A stretch of DNA of 64,000 bases from NCBI GenBank assembly GCA_031366005.1, contig JANLZB010000022.1, positions 62,001 to 126,000 on the forward strand. Reading direction: 5' to 3'. Shown piece by piece: positions 60,162-64,000 of the stretch. Below the pieces are notes generated by a model. It made no database searches. It worked only from the letters and a program-made list of their open reading frames with translations, and was not told where the DNA came from. This DNA comes from JANLUX01 sp031366005 (GTDB lineage: Bacteria > Bacteroidota > Bacteroidia > AKYH767-A > OLB10). Made by a program: the position numbers and the translations under genes. Numbering within the stretch: the stretch's first letter is position 1; each line of letters opens with the position of its first letter.

Positions 60162-60561
60162 CTTCCGAACGCTATTAATAATCCTAATTTTATTTGTTTA
60201 CTATTTAAATAATCCAGAATTTGAACAAAATTATCTCTGACGAACCGATCAGCTGATTTTATCTCAATGATAATTTTATCTTCTACAAAAAAGTCAAAGA
60301 ATTTTTTTCCAATTGTGACATGATCAAATTTGAGAGGCCCATAAAACTCTTCCTTAAAATTTAATCCCGCGTTTGTAAATGCTATTGCAAGTGCTTTATG
60401 GTAAATAATTTCTTTGTGCCCACCGCCTATTTTATTAAATACATCAAAAGCGGCTCCAACAATTTTATAACTCAAATCAGGAAATAATAAATCTTGTTTC
60501 ATTACTATTTAATGGCAGTAAAATTTGTTACATTAGTAATGCATTCGTTAATTAGTATGCA
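60022..60561. mobile_element. GxxExxY cassette bounded by 21-bp inverted repeats
   Basis: TGCATACTAATTAACGAATGC at 60022-60042 is repeated in perfect inverted form at 60541-60561, flanking the GxxExxY gene on both sides. The same 21 bases also occur at 59856-59876 in the duplicated copy. The right end abuts the dnaX stop codon. No transposase is present, so mobility is inferred only. Confidence 0.5.
60077..60502 (-). CDS. GxxExxY-family protein (PD-(D/E)XK nuclease-like)
   Basis: 141 residues. The name motif is GGGHKEIIYHKALAIAF (residues 28-34 region); FFDFFVEDKIIIEIKSADRF holds the Asp and E-x-K of a PD-(D/E)XK nuclease-like core. Members are widespread in Bacteroidota and other phyla without defined function. 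It sits between icd and dnaX, in a repeat-bounded insertion. Confidence 0.88.
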   Translation of the reverse strand: MKQDLLFPDLSYKIVGAAFDVFNKIGGGHKEIIYHKALAIAFTNAGLNFKEEFYGPLKFDHVTIGKKFFDFFVEDKIIIEIKSADRFVRDNFVQILDYLNSKQIKLGLLIAFGRTEVKYKRILNIDLLNKEKQNVINEITN

Positions 60562-62328
60562 TCATGACTCCAGTTCAAATCCCAATTGCTTTCTGAATTC
60601 TTCAAGGTCAGGATTTTTTTCTATCATCTTCTGGTATTTTTCTTTGTTTGTATAAGCAGTGTCTTCGTTTTTACTTTGCTCTATAACATTTGTTTTTAGC
60701 TGCAGCTTATAATTATTTAAATGCTTACGCAGATAATCAATCAACTGCTGTTTCTCCTCTGTTAATAATTGCAGTTGAGAATCGTTTTGAATTTCCAGCT
60801 CAATAATATTATTTTCCTTCAGCACTGGTTTTCTAAAGGTAAGTGTAGTATGAAGCTGGTATTTGCCAGCAGTTCTTTGTTTGTTTGCATAATCTTCCCA
60901 AACCTTTTGCAGGTCTTCAGGCTTCACATTTTCAGCTGGTGTGTTTTCCGGTTCACTTACTACAGTCATTTTAGTGGATTGCGTTTTTCCACTTAATGCT
61001 GCACTGATGGAAACTGTTTTAGAAACAAGGTTTTTCTCCGGAGCAGGCATTGCAGTTTTCTCTTTTATGTTTGTCTGTGCTGTAAGCGGAGGCGCAGGCT
61101 TTTCAACAGACAATGGAGTCGGAGTTACAGTTTTTGCTACCGGTACAACGGCTGGAGCTGGAGTAACATCACTTTTATTTACTGTGGAAAAAGAAGAGAG
61201 CTGAATTACGTCAGCTGTTTTTTTTTCAGGCATGGCACCGTTAAACGAACACATTTTTATCAACGCAAGTTCTACATGGAGCCGTTGATTGCGCGCTGAG
61301 CGATACTCTACATCGCACTTGCTGCAAGCTTCAAGTAAACGAAGCAATAAAGCAGGAGGTGTGTTTTTTGCCTGTAGTTTATAACGTTCGCGTATGCTTT
61401 GACTTACTTCTAAAAGCTTTAAAGTGCTTTCATCCTGGCAAACCAGTAAGTCACGAAAGTGAGATGCAAGGCCATTGATAAAATGATGGCCATCAAAACC
61501 ATCATTGAGTAATTCATTAAAAGTTAAAAGCACCGGTGCAATACGCCCTTCACGCACATCATCCGTTATGCGGAAATAATATTCATAATCAAGAATATTG
61601 AGGTTATTAATTACATCTTTATAAGTAATGCAGTTTCCGGCAAAGCTTACAATCTGATCGAAGATGGAAAGTGCATCGCGCAAAGCTCCATCAGCTTTTT
61701 GGGCAATAATATGTAAAGCATCAGTTTCTGCTTTCACATTTTCCTGGGTAGCTACATAAGCTAGATGCTTTGCAATATCATCCACCTGAATTCTGTTAAA
61801 GTCAAAAATCTGGCAACGGCTCAGGATGGTGGGAATAATTTTATGTTTCTCAGTAGTGGCAAGGATAAAGATTGCATAGGGTGGTGGTTCCTCCAGCGTT
61901 TTCAGGAAAGCATTAAATGCTCCGGCTGACAACATGTGAACCTCATCAATAATATAAATTTTATACTCACCTGAATGTGGAGCATAACGCACCTGTTCAA
62001 CAAGTGCACGTATATCATCCACTGAATTATTGCTGGCAGCATCCAACTCATATATATTGAGTGATTGGGATGCATTGAAGGCAAGACATGATTCACATTC
62101 ATTACATGCTTCAACAGCCGGGGTAATGTTATGACAGTTAATAGTTTTGGCGAGAATGCGTGCACAGGTGGTTTTTCCTACACCTCTAGGTCCACAAAAC
62201 AAAAATGCCTGTGCAAGATGTTTATTGCGAATAGCATTTTTTAAAGTATTGGTGATGTGAGCCTGACCTACTACGGTGTCAAATGTTGCAGGACGGTACT
62301 TTCGGGCTGAGACAACAAAATTGTTCAT
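60562..62328 (-). CDS. dnaX: DNA polymerase III subunits gamma/tau
   Basis: 588 residues. AAA+ ATPase part: Walker A CGPRGVGKTTCAR (about 45-57), zinc-binding cysteines around EACNECESC, Walker B YIIDEVHMLS and SRC motif LSRCQIFDF. A Pro/Thr-rich linker (about 385-455) precedes a C-terminal tau-like region (about 470-588; VWEDYANKQRTAGKYQLHT). Loads the beta clamp and links polymerase to helicase. Upstream the TATTTTTG -7-like element lies 7 bases before the ATG. Confidence 0.96.
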   Translation of the reverse strand: MNNFVVSARKYRPATFDTVVGQAHITNTLKNAIRNKHLAQAFLFCGPRGVGKTTCARILAKTINCHNITPAVEACNECESCLAFNASQSLNIYELDAASNNSVDDIRALVEQVRYAPHSGEYKIYIIDEVHMLSAGAFNAFLKTLEEPPPYAIFILATTEKHKIIPTILSRCQIFDFNRIQVDDIAKHLAYVATQENVKAETDALHIIAQKADGALRDALSIFDQIVSFAGNCITYKDVINNLNILDYEYYFRITDDVREGRIAPVLLTFNELLNDGFDGHHFINGLASHFRDLLVCQDESTLKLLEVSQSIRERYKLQAKNTPPALLLRLLEACSKCDVEYRSARNQRLHVELALIKMCSFNGAMPEKKTADVIQLSSFSTVNKSDVTPAPAVVPVAKTVTPTPLSVEKPAPPLTAQTNIKEKTAMPAPEKNLVSKTVSISAALSGKTQSTKMTVVSEPENTPAENVKPEDLQKVWEDYANKQRTAGKYQLHTTLTFRKPVLKENNIIELEIQNDSQLQLLTEEKQQLIDYLRKHLNNYKLQLKTNVIEQSKNEDTAYTNKEKYQKMIEKNPDLEEFRKQLGFELES

Positions 62329-62335
62329 TCGGAAA

Positions 62336-62343
62336 CAAAAATA
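62336..62343 (-). promoter_or_regulatory. -7 promoter-like element (TATTTTTG) of dnaX
   Basis: TAnnTTTG match 7 bases before the dnaX start codon, implying a leaderless transcript. No convincing -33 TTG. Confidence 0.3.
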
Positions 62344-62580
62344 GTTAATTGAAAGTTGATGACTATAAGTTTGTGAACAGATTTATTGATGTGAAAAAAA
62401 TATTTTTAAAGATTAACCGTATGCAGATTTATTGAGAGGATAAGCGTTAATATAAACTGTTATAGCTCGCTCATTATTAATAATTTATTAATAAATATTT
62501 GAATTTGATTTGCAATTAAATATTTAATTATGATTCATACATTTCAACAATTGATGGTTCAAAACATTTGGTGACTAAAT

Positions 62581-62609
62581 TTTGACAAATCATTTTTCGG
62601 CTATATTTG
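62581..62609 (+). promoter_or_regulatory. Canonical Bacteroidota promoter of the 306-residue outer-membrane protein
   Basis: TTTG at 62581-62584 and TATATTTG at 62602-62609 with 17 bases between. Transcription would start near 62616 with a leader of about 60 bases. The spacer on its left (62329-62580) holds no gene. Confidence 0.75.
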
Positions 62610-62676
62610 CCCCGATAATTTAAACATCTTTAAAAATTATAACTAAAAATAAGCTTAAAACTTAACAACAAAAAGC

Positions 62677-63597
62677 ATGAAAAAAACAGTACTAGTAGTA
62701 GCTTTAGCATTTGGCGTATCAGGTGCTTTTGCGCAAGGATTAACTTCTAAAAAAGGTGAACCATTTATGCCGGAAACCGGTGATTGGGCGATCAGTATGG
62801 ATGTAAATCCTATCTTTAACTGGGTTGGTAATTTCTTCAGCCAGAATGGTAACAACAACGCTCCTGGCGTTGGATTCTTAAATGGTAACCAAACCATTAT
62901 CGGAAAAAAATACACTTCACCAACTGACGCTATGCGCGTATTGGTAAGAATAGGTCTTACTTCTCAGAAGGATAAGCAAATGGTTAATGAAGATTTAACT
63001 ACACCAGTTGTGTTCCCAAATTTTAATCCTCAAGTGGAAGATTCAAGAAAAATATCTAATACTACGGTTGGTATTGGTGTTGGTAAGGAAATGCGCAGAG
63101 GTAAAACACGTCTTCAGGGCTTTTATGGTGCTGATGCAATGTTATGGTTCTCAGGATCAAAAACTACTTATGCATATGGAAATGCAATAACTGCTACAAA
63201 CCAGGATCCTACTACTTATAATTTTGGTAACAACGTTTCTTTTGATCCATCAGGTGCAGTAATCACCCGTGTTCTCGAGAGCAAGCAAGGAACCACCATT
63301 GGAATTGGTGTTCGTGGATTTATTGGTGTTGATTATTTTATCTTCCCAAAAATTGCTATCGGAGCTGAATTTGGTTGGGGAATTGGTTTCCAAACAACCG
63401 GAAAGGGAAAACTTACAACAGAAACTTCAGGTGCTAACGCTGCTAATCCTCCTGTAATAGTAGTTGCAGAGCAACAAACTGATATAGCAGGTGCTTCAAA
63501 ATTTGGTATTGATACTGATCTTAACCAGAGCACTATCTTTGGTTTCCATGGTTCAAATACAGGAAGTGCTTCTTTAAGAGCTACATTCCACTTCTAA
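62677..63597 (+). CDS. Outer-membrane beta-barrel protein, probably abundant
   Basis: 306 residues. Signal peptide (VVALAFGVSGAFAQ), then alternating amphipathic strands (WAISMDVNPIFNWVGNFF, MRVLVRIGLTSQKDKQ) and aromatic C-terminal ASLRATFHF, the form of a Bacteroidota barrel. A strong promoter and terminator frame the gene and its codon usage is even, suggesting high expression. No specific family named. Confidence 0.75.
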   Translation: MKKTVLVVALAFGVSGAFAQGLTSKKGEPFMPETGDWAISMDVNPIFNWVGNFFSQNGNNNAPGVGFLNGNQTIIGKKYTSPTDAMRVLVRIGLTSQKDKQMVNEDLTTPVVFPNFNPQVEDSRKISNTTVGIGVGKEMRRGKTRLQGFYGADAMLWFSGSKTTYAYGNAITATNQDPTTYNFGNNVSFDPSGAVITRVLESKQGTTIGIGVRGFIGVDYFIFPKIAIGAEFGWGIGFQTTGKGKLTTETSGANAANPPVIVVAEQQTDIAGASKFGIDTDLNQSTIFGFHGSNTGSASLRATFHF

Positions 63598-63620
63598 GAA
63601 TAGTTATTTAATCTTTTCAG

Positions 63621-63654
63621 ATAGCCTTCGTTTTTAACGAAGGCTATTTTTTTT
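63621..63654 (+). terminator. Rho-independent terminator
   Basis: Perfect 12-bp stem ATAGCCTTCGTT/AACGAAGGCTAT, loop TTT, then eight T residues. Ends the outer-membrane protein gene. Confidence 0.88.
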
Positions 63655-63848
63655 GGAATTACTAAAGCTGAAGCCCGAAATGTAAAGGTTGTTGATCAAT
63701 GCAAAGAAATGGTGATGCAAGAGATTGCATTTGTAGGAATGAAGGATGAAGATCTTGCGGGCGATTTACATTTCTGTAAACGCTGAAACCAGTGCATAAC
63801 AAGATTGTAACCTTTTAAATCAGGGAAGATCAACCTGTAAACAACACT

Positions 63849-64000
63849 TTAAGCCTGGACCGCTCTTTTCTTTAAAGCAAACAGCGAGAAATCAGTATTT
63901 ACTTTGCGGATGGTATTAGATAAGCAACCTAATTCTGTAATTGTCATTTCTACTATATCACCATCCTGCAGCCATTGAACAGGATAGTTTGGATCGTTTA
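63849..64000 (-). CDS. Fumarylacetoacetate hydrolase-family protein, C-terminal fragment
   Basis: The last 49 codons of a gene that runs off the right edge. The end VQWLQDGDIVEMTITELGCL then SNTIRKVNTD matches the C-terminal beta strands of the FAH family (the ...GDVVEVEIEGLGxLxNxV region). FAH-family members act as hydrolases, isomerases or decarboxylases on oxo acids. The catalytic metal site is outside the window. Confidence 0.65.
   Translation of the reverse strand, partial: NDPNYPVQWLQDGDIVEMTITELGCLSNTIRKVNTDFSLFALKKRAVQA

Noticed and set aside
1..64000. tRNA, rRNA or riboswitch genes
   Set aside because: No cloverleaf with a TTCGA arm, no rRNA sequence and no recognised riboswitch consensus was found by eye. 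A covariance search would be needed to exclude small RNAs.

Overview
The window is a stretch of chromosome from a Bacteroidota bacterium, probably an environmental lineage near Chitinophagales/Sphingobacteriales. Evidence: at least five proteins end in type IX secretion (T9SS) C-terminal sorting domains; the primary sigma factor is the short 288-residue Bacteroidota form; several promoters fit the Bacteroidota TTG/TAnnTTTG pattern; and the families present (DUF2911-TPR, DUF5723, DUF4199, FadL plus SGNH lipoprotein, GH3-like, GxxExxY) are typical of the phylum. The DNA is AT-rich. I saw no tRNA, rRNA, CRISPR array, prophage or plasmid module.

Layout. 1-2 kb: end of a polysaccharide chain-length determinant and an O-antigen ligase-like protein. 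2-9.4 kb: SpoIIE phosphatase with an LpxD-like acyltransferase, an Asn-rich secreted protein, a lone response regulator, a glycosyltransferase, a fasciclin protein and the primary sigma factor. 9.6-16.7 kb: HtrA protease, dapF with an acetyltransferase, a HicBA-type toxin-antitoxin pair, a seven-heme cytochrome with TPRs, and mltG. 16.8-20.2 kb: a large lipoprotein with a DUF5723 protein. 20.3-22.8 kb: an ArsR-controlled operon with two SRPBCC paralogues, ending in a frameshifted membrane-protein gene. 23-28.6 kb: an SGNH lipoprotein with a degraded active site and its FadL partner, separated by a REP-associated tyrosine transposase unit with inverted repeats and a decaying repeat array. 28.8-31.3 kb: a multidomain secreted lysyl oxidase homologue followed directly by a MITE-like element. 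31.7-45 kb: mostly secreted or envelope proteins, including a PIG-L deacetylase, a CrtI/retinol-saturase-like oxidoreductase, an LpxL-like acyltransferase, an S74-T9SS protein, an HNH nuclease and a PQQ sugar dehydrogenase. 46-52 kb: a minus-strand cluster with all four GDP-heptose genes (hddA, gmhA, hddC, gmhB) and two glycosyltransferases. 52-64 kb: HigBA-type pair, a double barrel protein, NUDIX, pyrE, a GH3-like enzyme, icd, a GxxExxY cassette with a 166-bp tandem duplication, dnaX, an outer-membrane protein and the end of a FAH-family gene.

Main themes are envelope glycan building (ligase, glycosyltransferases, heptose pathway, LpxD- and LpxL-like enzymes, mltG) and T9SS export of extracellular enzymes, in a chromosome carrying many small palindromic repeats. 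The strongest leads are the lysyl oxidase homologue with apparently intact copper and cofactor residues, the transposase with its decaying array, and the GxxExxY cassette between icd and dnaX.
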